Below, piece by piece: positions 1 to 9,900 of a stretch of 33,144 nt of DNA. This DNA comes from an uncultured Clostridia bacterium (GTDB lineage: Bacteria; Bacillota; Clostridia; TANB77; CAG-508), in assembly GCA_947626735.1 (NCBI GenBank), contig CANQTK010000014.1, positions 1 to 33,144 on the forward strand. The letters run 5' to 3'. Every line of letters starts with the position of its first letter. The stretch's first letter is position 1. The notes beneath the pieces were generated by a model, which saw only the letters and a program-made list of their open reading frames with translations, was not told the DNA's origin and searched no databases. A program made the translations under genes and the position numbers.

Positions 1-188
1 TCATTTATTTCATATTGTGTTGGAAGTATTATAGATTTTTCAAATAATTCGTCCAATTCATCTTCATTTAAATTTTCGTATTCTCCAATATTTGATAAGA
101 AAATTTCATCATTTTCTGGATTGTAATAACAATCTATTTCATTATTTACCATTTCTAAACTTTCTATTATTTTCGATAATCTAACCAT
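1..188 (-). CDS. UPF0158-like protein, N-terminal part (runs off the left edge)
   Basis: The reverse strand gives an open frame of 62 codons starting MVRLSKIIESLEMVNNEIDC and still open at base 1. The ATG at 188 has an AAGGAG ribosome site about 7 nt upstream. The pattern of a short helix, then a 'YYNPENDEIFL' strand, then an acidic helix (NEDELDELFE) resembles the start of UPF0158-family proteins, small proteins of unknown function. It follows the 330-aa gene by only 20 bases, so the two are probably co-transcribed. The assignment rests on overall pattern only; no catalytic motif is visible. Confidence 0.6.
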   Translation of the reverse strand, partial: MVRLSKIIESLEMVNNEIDCYYNPENDEIFLSNIGEYENLNEDELDELFEKSIILPTQYEIN

Positions 189-208
189 ATTTTTATCTCC
201 TTATTATT

Positions 209-1201
209 CTACTTATAAAATTTTCCAAATTCAATTGGAGAATATCCACCTAGCATATATTGTGGGCTATTATTATACCAATCCATAAATAAATCCATAA
301 ATTTTTTCAATTCAAAATCATCTTCAAACATACACATATTCGATAATTCTCCTAAAATATCTATTCCTAACTCATTCTTTTTTACTAATTGCTTAAATGT
401 CCATTCATGTATATTATCATTTTTAGATTTCAAAAACATATATAACTTTTGTGCCTTTTCATTACAATAATATTCTTCTCTTTTTAATATTTCTTGCTTA
501 CTAAATTGTTTATATTTCATCTTTCTTGCTTTTTGTTCTTCTGCAATTTCACCTATATCTATTGGTGAATATTCTTCATCTAAATATGTAATAAATGCTT
601 GTATTTCATTTGTGTTTGTCCATCTAATATCATAATCATTTACAAATGTATTTAAGTTTAACCTTGTAAAAAATATATCTCGTAACTCCCTTTCTGTTAT
701 TATTTCATTCATATATTTACACAATTGCTTTCTCAAAAATTCAAAATCTACTATTCCATATGAATATAACATTCCTACAGTTAAAAATTCTATATCTCCA
801 TATCTTTTTGCTATTACCTTATTTTCTGCTGAAAATAGTCTTGTTAATTTTTCTATTACTCCTGGATTAAGTGAGTAATTATAATTATCATATTTAGCTC
901 TCATAACTATAATCATAGCTTCTTCTAAGTATCTTATATCTGGATGCTCCCTTTTATAGAAAAAAGATTTTATATCATCACTTGTTTTTGTATATTCAAT
1001 TAATCTTTCTAAATCTTTATAAGCTCTATATGGTAGCATTTTTATTATTTCTTCATCATCTGCATTTTCATATATACTTGGTATCATTTTAAGTATGTTT
1101 TCTTTTGTTGTGTTTTCTTTAATATCTTGATTAAATACACTATTTACTACAAATAGCATTGTGTCTTTTGATACATTTATTCTTCCATTATATTCTCCCA
1201 T
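209..1201 (-). CDS. Hypothetical helical protein, 330 aa
   Basis: A complete open frame with an AAGGAG site 6-8 nt before the ATG. I do not recognise the family with confidence. The protein is mostly charged and predicted helical, with no signal peptide, membrane segment or nucleotide-binding motif. The last 25 residues (WYNNSPQYMLGGYSPIEF) resemble a C-terminal tail, W-NNTP-x-W/M-x-x-x-G-x-[ST]PNE, seen in several uncharacterised Firmicutes proteins, some with SEC-C zinc tails; no cysteine-rich SEC-C motif is present here. The gene is followed after 20 bp by the UPF0158-like gene. A perfect 7-bp palindrome lies about 25 bp before the start codon, and 22 bp of its early coding sequence recur upstream of the Fic gene. 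Confidence 0.6.
   Translation of the reverse strand: MGEYNGRINVSKDTMLFVVNSVFNQDIKENTTKENILKMIPSIYENADDEEIIKMLPYRAYKDLERLIEYTKTSDDIKSFFYKREHPDIRYLEEAMIIVMRAKYDNYNYSLNPGVIEKLTRLFSAENKVIAKRYGDIEFLTVGMLYSYGIVDFEFLRKQLCKYMNEIITERELRDIFFTRLNLNTFVNDYDIRWTNTNEIQAFITYLDEEYSPIDIGEIAEEQKARKMKYKQFSKQEILKREEYYCNEKAQKLYMFLKSKNDNIHEWTFKQLVKKNELGIDILGELSNMCMFEDDFELKKFMDLFMDWYNNSPQYMLGGYSPIEFGKFYK
1152..1173. repeat. 22-bp direct repeat, copy 1 (inside 330-aa gene)
   Basis: These 22 bases, codons of VSKDTMLF near the start of the 330-aa protein, recur exactly at 2373-2394 in the same orientation. An exact 22-base match is unlikely by chance even in AT-rich DNA. Confidence 0.85.
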
Positions 1202-1225
1202 ATTTACTCCTTTATTTCTAAATGG

Positions 1226-1243
1226 TGTTCACAAAAGTGAACA
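1226..1243. promoter_or_regulatory. Perfect 7-bp palindrome upstream of the 330-aa gene
   Basis: TGTTCAC-AAAA-GTGAACA is a perfect inverted repeat with a 4-base spacer, located 25-42 bp before the start codon of the 330-aa gene. It lacks a following T-run, so it looks more like an operator than a terminator. The half-site resembles the GTTTCACA boxes found upstream of the neighbouring Fic gene. Confidence 0.5.
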
Positions 1244-1291
1244 GCTCTAAATACATAACTTATTTTACAAAACCGGACTATTGACTTTATT

Positions 1292-2224
1292 CTATATCTC
1301 CATATAACATTTCTCTTTAATAAATTTCTTGATTTGTTTTTCATCTTTTCCTTCATAATATGGAATAAGTAAATCCTTAAATTCTTCTGTAAGTTCTGCT
1401 GGAATTGCTATAATTCCTTTTCCTTTTGAAATTAAATAGTGATTACTATATATTACTGATGTTCTTTTATTTCCATCTATAAATATCTGCTTTTTCATTG
1501 TGTACAATAAAATTTCTATAGCTCTGTCAACATCATCTAATTTTTTATTAAAAATTTCTTCTAATTCTTCTTTTATAATGCTTCCAATCGGTAAATCTGG
1601 TTTCCATGTTGTTCCACCTATGTTTACTGGAACATTTCTAATTTTCCCTGCTGAATAGTAAAATCCCTCTTCAACTATTTTGTTGATTTCACATAATAAC
1701 GCAAAATTAGTATCACTTAATATAACATTTTTGTTTAATATGAATTCCCAAGCATGTTTTAAATTTACTATTTTCATTATATCTTCTGATGTCATATTAT
1801 TTACTTTTCCACCTTCAATAATGCTTTCTGTATCTGCAAATGTAGTTGCAACACCTTCTAATATTGCTTGTTTATAAATTGTATCTACTAAATGCCTCTT
1901 TGCAAAGTCTATATTTTGTTTTACTTTTTCAGAAAGTTCTTCTTCTACATAATTTAATTGTTTCAATTTTTTGTTTATTTCTCTTATTTGTTTTTTTAAC
2001 TCTTTTGCCTTAATGCTATTATTTAATATTAAATTATATAATTCTTCTGAGTATTCTCCAACATATTTTGTTAAAGCTACTCCATCTTCTCTATAATGCA
2101 CATATATATATTTGTTTGAATCTTTTTCTCTTATTTCAACTGAACCATAAGCAAGTGATTGTAATTCGTGTTCAAGTAATTGTTTATTTTGAAGAAGACC
2201 CATAATTTCAATTTTTTCTTCCAT
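1292..2224 (-). CDS. Fic/DOC-domain protein with Gln in place of the catalytic His
   Basis: A 310-aa protein starting MEEKIEIMGLL. I chose this ATG because it has an AGGAGAG ribosome site; the longer frame upstream runs through the promoter. Residues 37-100 hold a 'YIYVHYREDG..KYVGEYSEELYNLI' segment and a coiled coil. The Fic core covers about 110-300, with the motif QIFIDGNKRTS at 246-256. Fic enzymes move AMP or another nucleotide group onto target proteins using HxFx[DE]GNxxR. Here the histidine is Gln246 while DGNKR is intact, so classical AMP transfer may be lost. The 'FADTESIIEGG' stretch at 129-139 resembles an inhibitory helix, but its S/T-to-E spacing is not canonical. Three members of the local group (Fic, ATPase, 330-aa gene) have repeat-flanked promoters, as expected for self-regulated accessory genes. 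Confidence 0.8.
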   Translation of the reverse strand: MEEKIEIMGLLQNKQLLEHELQSLAYGSVEIREKDSNKYIYVHYREDGVALTKYVGEYSEELYNLILNNSIKAKELKKQIREINKKLKQLNYVEEELSEKVKQNIDFAKRHLVDTIYKQAILEGVATTFADTESIIEGGKVNNMTSEDIMKIVNLKHAWEFILNKNVILSDTNFALLCEINKIVEEGFYYSAGKIRNVPVNIGGTTWKPDLPIGSIIKEELEEIFNKKLDDVDRAIEILLYTMKKQIFIDGNKRTSVIYSNHYLISKGKGIIAIPAELTEEFKDLLIPYYEGKDEKQIKKFIKEKCYMEI

Positions 2225-2244
2225 AATATATCTCTCCTTTAAAA

Positions 2245-2354
2245 TGTGAAACTTTTTTGTGTTTCTTTGTTGATTTTGTTTCACATTTATATTATACCAC
2301 AAAATCGTAAAAATGTGAAACATTTTTTTGTTTTTTCAAAAAAATTGTTTCACA
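2245..2354. promoter_or_regulatory. Four-box alternating operator array upstream of fic
   Basis: Four exact 8-bp boxes, GTTTCACA or its complement TGTGAAAC, lie at 2245-2252, 2278-2285, 2314-2321 and 2347-2354. Their orientations alternate, and their starts are 33, 36 and 33 bp apart. One box contains the -35 element of the fic promoter, one lies just after the -10, and one lies just before the ribosome site. The layout is that of paired inverted operators for a repressor; the regulator is not identified. Confidence 0.65.
2291..2319 (-). promoter_or_regulatory. Predicted sigma-A promoter of fic
   Basis: On the minus strand: -35 TTCACA (2319-2314), 17-bp spacer, -10 TATAAT (2296-2291). The -35 overlaps one of the GTTTCACA boxes. 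Confidence 0.65.
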
Positions 2355-2372
2355 CTTTTATTTTGTTCTTAT

Positions 2373-2394
2373 AATAGCATTGTGTCTTTTGATA
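2373..2394. repeat. 22-bp direct repeat, copy 2 (upstream of fic)
   Basis: Exact copy of 1152-1173, between the end of the ATPase gene and the Fic operators. The bases just before it (ATGGAG on the minus strand) also resemble the start of the 330-aa gene, so this looks like a decayed 5' fragment of a related gene. Confidence 0.7.
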
Positions 2395-2404
2395 TACTCC
2401 ATTA

Positions 2405-3685
2405 CTATGGTTTTAAAGCTGTAATTGGTAGTACATAAATTCCATCTGGTCTTTTTACAACTGCATCATATAAACCACAAATTACACACATAAATTTAGG
2501 TTTAACTTCTGCTAATTCATAAAACCTTTTCAAACTTGCTACTGCCTCTTCCTCTTTATTTCCACCTAATTTTATTTCTATTGCTCCATATTCTCCATCA
2601 GCAATTTCTACTATGCTATCAACTTCTACTCCAGTATCATTTTCTCTATAATGATATAATTTCGCTCCTATACTTTCAGAATATATTTTCAAATCTCTTT
2701 CGCATAAGGCTTCAAAATATAATCCCATTGTTTCTAAATCATTTATCAATTTTTCTGGAGTAATATTTAAAATCGCACATCCTAGTGATGGATCTACAAA
2801 ATGTCTTTTAGGATTTTTTCCTACATTTAATCTTGAACGTATTTTATACATAAAAGAATTTTGATTTTCAATTAAATGTAATCTATTTAGTACATTTAGA
2901 TAGTCTGTAACTGTATTTCTGCTTATGGTAACATCTCCTTCTGTAACATTATCATCAATATCTTTCATTAATACATTATTAGCAGAAATCGTACTTTCAT
3001 TTCTTGCAAGTGATCTAAGTAACATTTCCATCTTTTGTTTATCTCTTTTTACTCCATCTATTTCTATTATATCTTTATCTAATACTGCTTGAATATAACT
3101 TCTAGCTATTTTCATAGCACCATTAACACTAATATTAATTGATTCTGGCCAACCTCCTCTTACTATTAATTCTGCTAATCTCTTTAATTCTACTTTGTTT
3201 ACTAATTTATTTTTCACTTCGTTTTCAAATAAATCCTTTAAAGAAACATCTCCACTAGAATCTCCTGACTCAAATAAAGACATAGTATACATATTCATTT
3301 TACAAATTCTTCCTGCTCCAGAATGATGTATTTTATCACTTACTGGAACACTTGAACCTGTTAAAATATATTTCCCTTTTTCGTTATCTTGGTCACACTT
3401 AAATCTAATAGCATCCCATATTGCAGGAACTTCTTGCCATTCATCAATAAGCTCTGGCTTATCTTTATCTAATACTAAATTTACATCCATTTCTGCTAAA
3501 TGTTTTTCTCTAAAATTATCTGCCGTATTATTTAAATATGTCACACTATTTGAATGATTTAAAGCTGTCCATGTTTTTCCACACCATTTTGGTCCTTCAA
3601 TACTAATAGCACCAAAAATCTCCAGATTTTCTTCTATTGCTTTATCTATTAATCTCGGCATATAACCCTTTTTTGTTAATTTCAT
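2405..3685 (-). CDS. AAA-family ATPase with C-terminal DUF4143 domain
   Basis: A 426-aa protein starting MKLTKKGYMPRLID. I chose this ATG because of a GAGGTGA ribosome site; a longer frame upstream only translates the promoter repeats. Walker A is GPKWCGKT (31-38), Walker B ELIDEWQ (78-84), a sensor-like YILTGSS is at 106-112 and GAGR at 123-126. The C-terminal DUF4143 part carries EVDSIVE followed by GAIEIKLG, a D...ExK pattern of PD-(D/E)xK nuclease-like folds. The family is widespread in accessory regions of Firmicutes, Bacteroidetes and archaea; its cellular role is unclear. It stands alone with its own promoter, between the truncated glucan synthase gene and fic. Confidence 0.9.
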   Translation of the reverse strand: MKLTKKGYMPRLIDKAIEENLEIFGAISIEGPKWCGKTWTALNHSNSVTYLNNTADNFREKHLAEMDVNLVLDKDKPELIDEWQEVPAIWDAIRFKCDQDNEKGKYILTGSSVPVSDKIHHSGAGRICKMNMYTMSLFESGDSSGDVSLKDLFENEVKNKLVNKVELKRLAELIVRGGWPESINISVNGAMKIARSYIQAVLDKDIIEIDGVKRDKQKMEMLLRSLARNESTISANNVLMKDIDDNVTEGDVTISRNTVTDYLNVLNRLHLIENQNSFMYKIRSRLNVGKNPKRHFVDPSLGCAILNITPEKLINDLETMGLYFEALCERDLKIYSESIGAKLYHYRENDTGVEVDSIVEIADGEYGAIEIKLGGNKEEEAVASLKRFYELAEVKPKFMCVICGLYDAVVKRPDGIYVLPITALKP

Positions 3686-3703
3686 TAACTTCACCTCTTC
3701 TCT

Positions 3704-3732
3704 AGGATAACATATTTTTTTATTTTTTTCAA
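3704..3732 (-). promoter_or_regulatory. Predicted promoter of the DUF4143 ATPase gene
   Basis: On the minus strand: -35 TTGAAA, 17-bp A-rich spacer, -10 TATCCT, followed about 19 bp later by the start codon. TGTGCA boxes sit directly upstream. Confidence 0.45.
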
Positions 3733-3738
3733 TATATG

Positions 3739-3791
3739 TTGTGCATTTTTTGAGTATTTCGTTGTGCATTTTTCGAGACTTTCAATGCACA
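3739..3791. repeat. TTGTGCATTTTT repeats upstream of the ATPase promoter
   Basis: Two direct copies of TTGTGCATTTTT[TC]GAG start at 3739 and 3762 (23 bp apart). An inverted TGCACA core lies at 3786-3791. They end just upstream of the predicted -35. The 140 bp between the ATPase and the glucan synthase gene hold nothing else that I can recognise. Confidence 0.6.
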
Positions 3792-3909
3792 TTTTTAATG
3801 GTTTTAATTAACACTTTTTAAGGAATGTGCTGTGTAAATTTTTAGTAATATGTTTTTCGTTTTTTGATTATATGTATTTTAAGAGTATCAATATTTTCAA
3901 AAACTGGTG

Positions 3910-6900
3910 CTAACAACAACACTCATGTGTGTATTGTCCTCCATTTTCTCTGGTTCCTGGTAAATATGCTTTAATGTAGCCTGGCTCTAACTTGCTCTTT
4001 TCAAAAGGAGGGTCTAATAACTTAATCATCCCATTTTCCCTATCTATTAAGTGATTTTCTAAGCTTTCTATGGAAATATATTTTTTATCGTTATCTCCTG
4101 CTTTTGAAATCGTTGCCCAACTTTGGGCAATTCCATCAATTTTACATTCTTCATTTTGAATCGTTCCTAAAATAGAACCATCATCCATAAAGGCCCTTCT
4201 AAACCATCTGCCATCCCATGCTTTTGTATTTAATGCTTTTTTTAAGTTTTCTAACACTTGTTCATATTTTTGTATGTCTTCTTGTAATTTTGTCGTTTCT
4301 ATTGGTTCTTGCGTTGTTTCTTCTTTTTGCTCTTTTGGACTTGTTTCTTGCTTCTTTTGTAATACTTGCTGACAAATAGGAATCCATTTACTCAAAATAT
4401 CGTATAAGAAAAAGCCAAGCCAAACACTTTCTCCTTTTCCTTTGTTTCCTACTTTGCTAAACCCATCGTTCCAATCACCAGAGCCAATTTTAGGAAGGCC
4501 ATTTTCCCCAAATACTAATGATTTTTTTATCGCTTTTTGACAGTGTTCAAAAATACTTCCTTGTATTTTACTTTGCTCATAGAGATCATACTTTTCGTCT
4601 ACGTTCTCTCCTAAAACTGGTCCTTCTAAATAGGCTGTCTCTATGTCTAAAATAGCTTCGTCCTTAGTAAAATTGATATACTCTTCTACTAAATATACGA
4701 GCCATAATAAATCGTCTGAAAAACGAGTTCGAATTCCTCTTTTGGTTTCTTCATGCCACCAGTGTTCTACGTCTCCTTCTAAAAATTGATGCTGACTATG
4801 CTTGATAATTTGCTGTTTCATAAGAGAAGAATCAAAATATTTTAAACAAATGGTGTCTTGCAATTGATCACGAAATCCAAAGGCACCTCCTGATTGATAA
4901 AATGCAGACCTTGCATTTAATCTGCTTGTCATTGTTTGATAAATAAGCCAACCATTCATTAATAGGTCAAAAGATTTCATTGGCGTCTCTACTTGCACTT
5001 TTTCTAAGAATTCTTTCCATTCTTTTTTTACTTCTTCTAATTCGGTTTCGCAATTTCCTATTTTCGTGTATTGATAAGCTTTATCCTCACAATCTAATAC
5101 GTTTTTTTCACTTCCTAAGACAAAAGCTATTTCTTTTGTTTCAAAAGCTTCTAACACAATTGCTATTTCGATGGCTAAAATTGGTTCTTTCCCAAGGGCA
5201 TTTTCTTTGCTTAAACTTACTTTTTTTAACCCCTCTGGATGTGATAAGTTGCCATTTCCAAAGAAAGATTCTTTATTTCCAGTATATGATTTTATTTTTT
5301 CACTACAAGAAACATAGGTCATTTCTTGAAAATCCATATTTGTTTTATTTTCTAATAGCAACATGTTTGTGCTCTCTTCCAGTTTGATACTGATTTTTTC
5401 CTTTGTTTTTTCTTCGTCTTCTCCTAATACCGGTTTTATATAGTATACCAAACGTAATTCTTTTTTCTGCGGTAATAGATTTTTTAATTCTAGTAAAGAA
5501 ATTTTTATTTTTTCTTTTCTTGGAATAAAAATGGTCACTTTTTGTGCGATATCTTGACTGGTATGCTCATAAATACCATACCCAAAACCATAGGTAACTT
5601 TATAATCTTTGTTATCTGGCATTGGGTTTAGCCCTAATGACCAAGTTTTTAAAGATTCTTGTTCCTGCAAATAAATTACTTCTGATGGAATGTCTAATAC
5701 TTGGTTGTTACTCCAACTAGAAATTCGATTTAATCTACTATTCTGGCTCCAAGTAAACCCGCCCATACTATCGGTAAGTAAGCTACCAAAGTTTTGGTTT
5801 GCTATGATATGGCTCCATACAGTTGGCAGACGATTTTCTTTGTTTATGATGAGCTGATATTCTTTTCCTTCTAAAGCAAATCCACCATATTCATTTTCAT
5901 AGTAGAGAGTATCTTTTGGTAAAATAGGAGCTGTTATTTTTTCTTCTTCATAAATAAGAGGTTTTGTTGCTACTTTTTCTCCTATCGTTTGCCAGGTTTC
6001 TAAATATTCTTCTTCTAAATCTTTTAGCTGTCTTAAAAATGGTCCTTTTTGGGCATCAATGATTAGTTTGGCATAAAACTCTAACAAATTAACATCGGCT
6101 TGTTCTAATACAAAAATACCACCTGGTACATTTTTTAAATACCCTAAGTTTTGGTTTAAAATTTTATTTTCAATTGCCTCTTTGGTATATTTTTCATAAC
6201 TATTTGGTTCTTGGTTTAAAATGACTAAATCCATCTCTACATTTTTTAACCTTGCAAATTCGTAGGCTTTCAAAACTTCTACTAATAATTCTGCTTCGTT
6301 ACTTTGTGTGATTTTTACTAGTAAAATTGGCAAATCTCCTGAAATGCCATATTGCCATAAATCACTTTGTGGATATTTTCTATCTTCTAAATTTTGCATT
6401 TGGCTACTTTTAAATGGATTTGGAAATAGCAGATTTCCTAATAATTTTTGATAAGCTTCAATTTGTTTGGCATTTAACCCTAAATATCTTGCTTCTGTAT
6501 CTGCTTTTGCGATATTTAATTCAAAAGCTTGTTTTATTTTCTCTTCATTTTGATATTCTTTTACATTTTGAATCGCTTCTTCTTTTTCTTCTGCCATACT
6601 CAATAATAAAGTGAAGGAAGCTTTCTCTTCTGGTTTTAAAGAGATGGTTCTTTTTAAGGCTAAAATAGGATCTACTACAGACTGTATTTTTTTGGTAAAT
6701 GGCTTTGACTGTTCTACCATAATAGGAAGTCCTAAATTGCCTCTTCCTTGAAATTTTTCTTTGTCAATTTCATATTCTAATTCTCCTATTGTGCTACTCT
6801 CTGTATATAAGGATACGGCTAAATATAAATCTTTGCTACTATCTTCTCTATTTTTTCTTTTCATCACAAAAATATTGTTTTCTTCTTGCCTTTCAAAGCT

Positions 6901-9900
6901 TAAAAATAAATTTTGGAAAGCAGGATGGCTGCGATCTGCCTCCATAGTAGATAGTACTGGCTCCAAACTAGAAGTTACCTCGATTACTTCCTCTTCCATT
7001 CCTTGATTTTTTAGTTCTACATTTCTAATTTCCACTCTCTTTTCGGGGCTAATGGTAATATTGGTGGTAGTTTGAATAGAACCATCTATTCTTTTGATAG
7101 TATTTGCCGCTTCACTAAAGACTACTTCGTAACGGTCTGGTTTTGCCAAGTAAGGCATTTTGTTTGCCGTCCATATGCGTTTATTTTTTACATTTTTAAA
7201 ATAGAAGAAAATTCCCTGTGTTTCGTCTGAGGTCATTTGAAAACGATTCACTAAATAATTTTTATATTGACTATAACCTCTTCCCTTTTGGTCCATGACA
7301 ATACTATAATTTTCATTGGCTAGTACATTAATGCCTAATAGTTTTTCTTTTTCATTGGTATAAATTCTTTGTGCATAATTATTATAATCTTGATACGTTA
7401 TTTTTTCTGGTTTTAATTTTTCTTTGTTCGTAATGATACGTTTTTCTGGCATCGTTTCTTGTAATAAAATTTCTACTGCTTTTATTTCAGGATTAGTAGA
7501 AAACCTTTTCTGTAAAATGTTTTGATGAAAGAAATTATTAATCGATAGCAAAATAAGGGCTTGATGATGTGCCATATAAGTTTTTACAATAGCGTAATTT
7601 TTACCCTTTGGCATACGAATAGGAGTATAATCTACCGATTCATAAAACCCATATTGCTGGTTCATTCCTAAAGAATCTAATTTCTTTATATTTTGTAATA
7701 CTGCCTTTGGCATTCGACTCAGTGCCATGATAGAGGCATAACTTGCTACTACCATATCTTCTTCTAAGCCTCGTTTTAGCCCAAGCCATGGGATACCAAT
7801 GGCTTTATATTGGTAATTATGATTGAAATCTTTTAAATAGAAAGCGGTTTCTGAAAATCCCCAAGGAATCCCTAATTTTTTTGCATATTGTTTTTGACTC
7901 ATTAGCATAAATTCACAAGATTCTTCTAACAAACTTCCTTCTTCTTGCTTCATAATAATCGTTGGCATTAAATATTCAAAGGCCGTTCCAGACCACGAAA
8001 TAAGTCCGTTATAACGACCCATTGGCGTTAGTGTTCTACTTAAACGATGCCAATGCTTTACGGGTAAATCTTTTTTACTAATGGCAACAAAACTTGCTTG
8101 CCTTGCTTCTGAAGCTAGTAAATCATAATAAGAATCTGTTAATTTATTTTCTTCCATATTAAAACCAATCGAGAAAAGTTGTTTTTCTTCTTCGTATAAT
8201 TTACGAAAATCTGCATTTGCCATAGGAATTTGGCTGATTTGTTTTTTTGCCCAATCGGGAATAAGAGATTGTAACTCTTCTCTTCCTTGTACTTTTTCTT
8301 CTATCTCTTCATAAAAGGCCTTTAAGACATAAACATACCCCACAAAATTACCACTATCTACTGTAGAAATATAGCGTGGTAGTAAAGGTTCCAAAGTTTT
8401 AATATTGTACCAATTGTATAAATGCCCATTCCATTTAGGGAGTAAGTCAATTGTCGTTACCATATTATTTAAGAGTGTTAACGTATCTTCCAAGGTTTCA
8501 TACCCTAGGTCATAACTAGAAATTACACTAAGTAAGGCCAGTCCAATATTGGTGGAAGAAGTTCGATTGACAAAAAAAGGCTTCCTGTCTTCTTGATAAT
8601 TATCTGGTGGTAAATAGTGATTTTCTTTCGTTAAGCTATCTTTAAAAAATTGCCATGTTTTTCTCCCTATTTCTCGCAAATACTCTTGTTCTTTTGGGTT
8701 AATTTCGTTTCTTACTTCCTTTTTTTGCATTGGTTTGCTAATAAAATAAAACACACTTGGGGCTATTAGCCATAATAATGACAATACAAAGTAAAATAAG
8801 AAAAAAAGATTTTTCTCTAAAACAAAACTAGTGAGAATTCCAATCGTTCCTAAAATGACATTTGGCATCATATTAGAATAATAAGAAACGAAATCTTTTT
8901 TTGCTAACTTTTCTGCTTCTTCTGAGGTAGTCCATTCCAAGAAATGTTTTTTACTCACTAATTGTCTATAAATGGTTTTTCCAATAGCATTGGAAGAATA
9001 GTAAGCTTTGTCTGGTAAGGAAAGAATGTTGAAAGCTCCTCTTATACTACTTGCTAGTAAGGAAGGAATTCGTTTGTAGAACGTCTTTTGATAAATCTGT
9101 CCTTCTTTTTTCCCTACAATACGATGAATGAAATCCAAAAGAGTAGGAATCAAGAGTGAAACAATGAACAAAGCTACTAATGTTCCTACTTTTGCCTTTG
9201 TAAAAATAGCAATAGCAAATAAAACAAGCAAGCCTAATAGCGTCATAATAGGGCTAAAAGCACGAATGAGATTATCGATTATTTTATAACGAGAAAGAGT
9301 ATTTAATGGGTTTAATTTCACCTTTTCCTTTCGGTCAATTATTTTGTTGCCAGTCCATTGTATAATTTGAAAATCACCACGAATCCATCGATGCATTCTT
9401 GTTTTAAAACTCATATAATTGGTTGGGTAGCCATCCATTAAAACAATATCGGAAACTAAACCACATCGTAAATAACTTCCTTCTAACAAATCATGGCTAA
9501 GTACGGTATTCTCTGCAATTTCATTTTCTAATACCTTAGAAAAGATAGCTAAGTCATAGATTCCTTTTCCGGTATAGATACCTTCTCCAAAATTATCTTG
9601 ATAAACATCTGAAATGGCATTGGTATAAGCATCTATTCCACCCATTCCAGCAAATATCTTCGTAAATAAATTGTGATTTGCTGCTTCCATGGTAATTCCA
9701 ATGCGGGGTTGCATAATCGCATGCCCTTCGATTACACAATCTTGATTTTGGTTTAAAATAGGTTTATTTAAGATATGTGCCATACTGCCAATGAGCTCTA
9801 AACCACTATTTAATACTAATTCTGTATCGGCATCTAAGGTAATAATATATTTGATAAAACCTGGCTCAAGATGCTCGAAGGATTCTTCTATTGTATTAAT

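Noticed and set aside
2225-2323. Longer N-terminus for the Fic protein
   Set aside because: It would translate the promoter and operator boxes; the internal ATG at 2224 has a good AGGAGAG site.
3686-3769. Longer N-terminus for the DUF4143 ATPase
   Set aside because: The extra codons come from the TGTGCA repeats and predicted promoter; ATG 3685 has a GAGGTGA site.
3900-3930. CGG-type frameshift as the cause of the short glucan synthase
   Set aside because: No CGG or extra base there; none of the three frames after YTH continues the GH94 sequence, so it is a true truncation.
4980-5387. Plus-strand open frame opposite the glucan synthase gene
   Set aside because: Leu/Phe-rich shadow of the A/T-biased codons on the other strand; no ribosome site or family similarity. 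The same applies to other antisense frames in 6.4-7.0, 10.5-11.1, 13.4-13.9, 15.7, 21.7, 25.7-31.2 and 32.0-32.5 kb.
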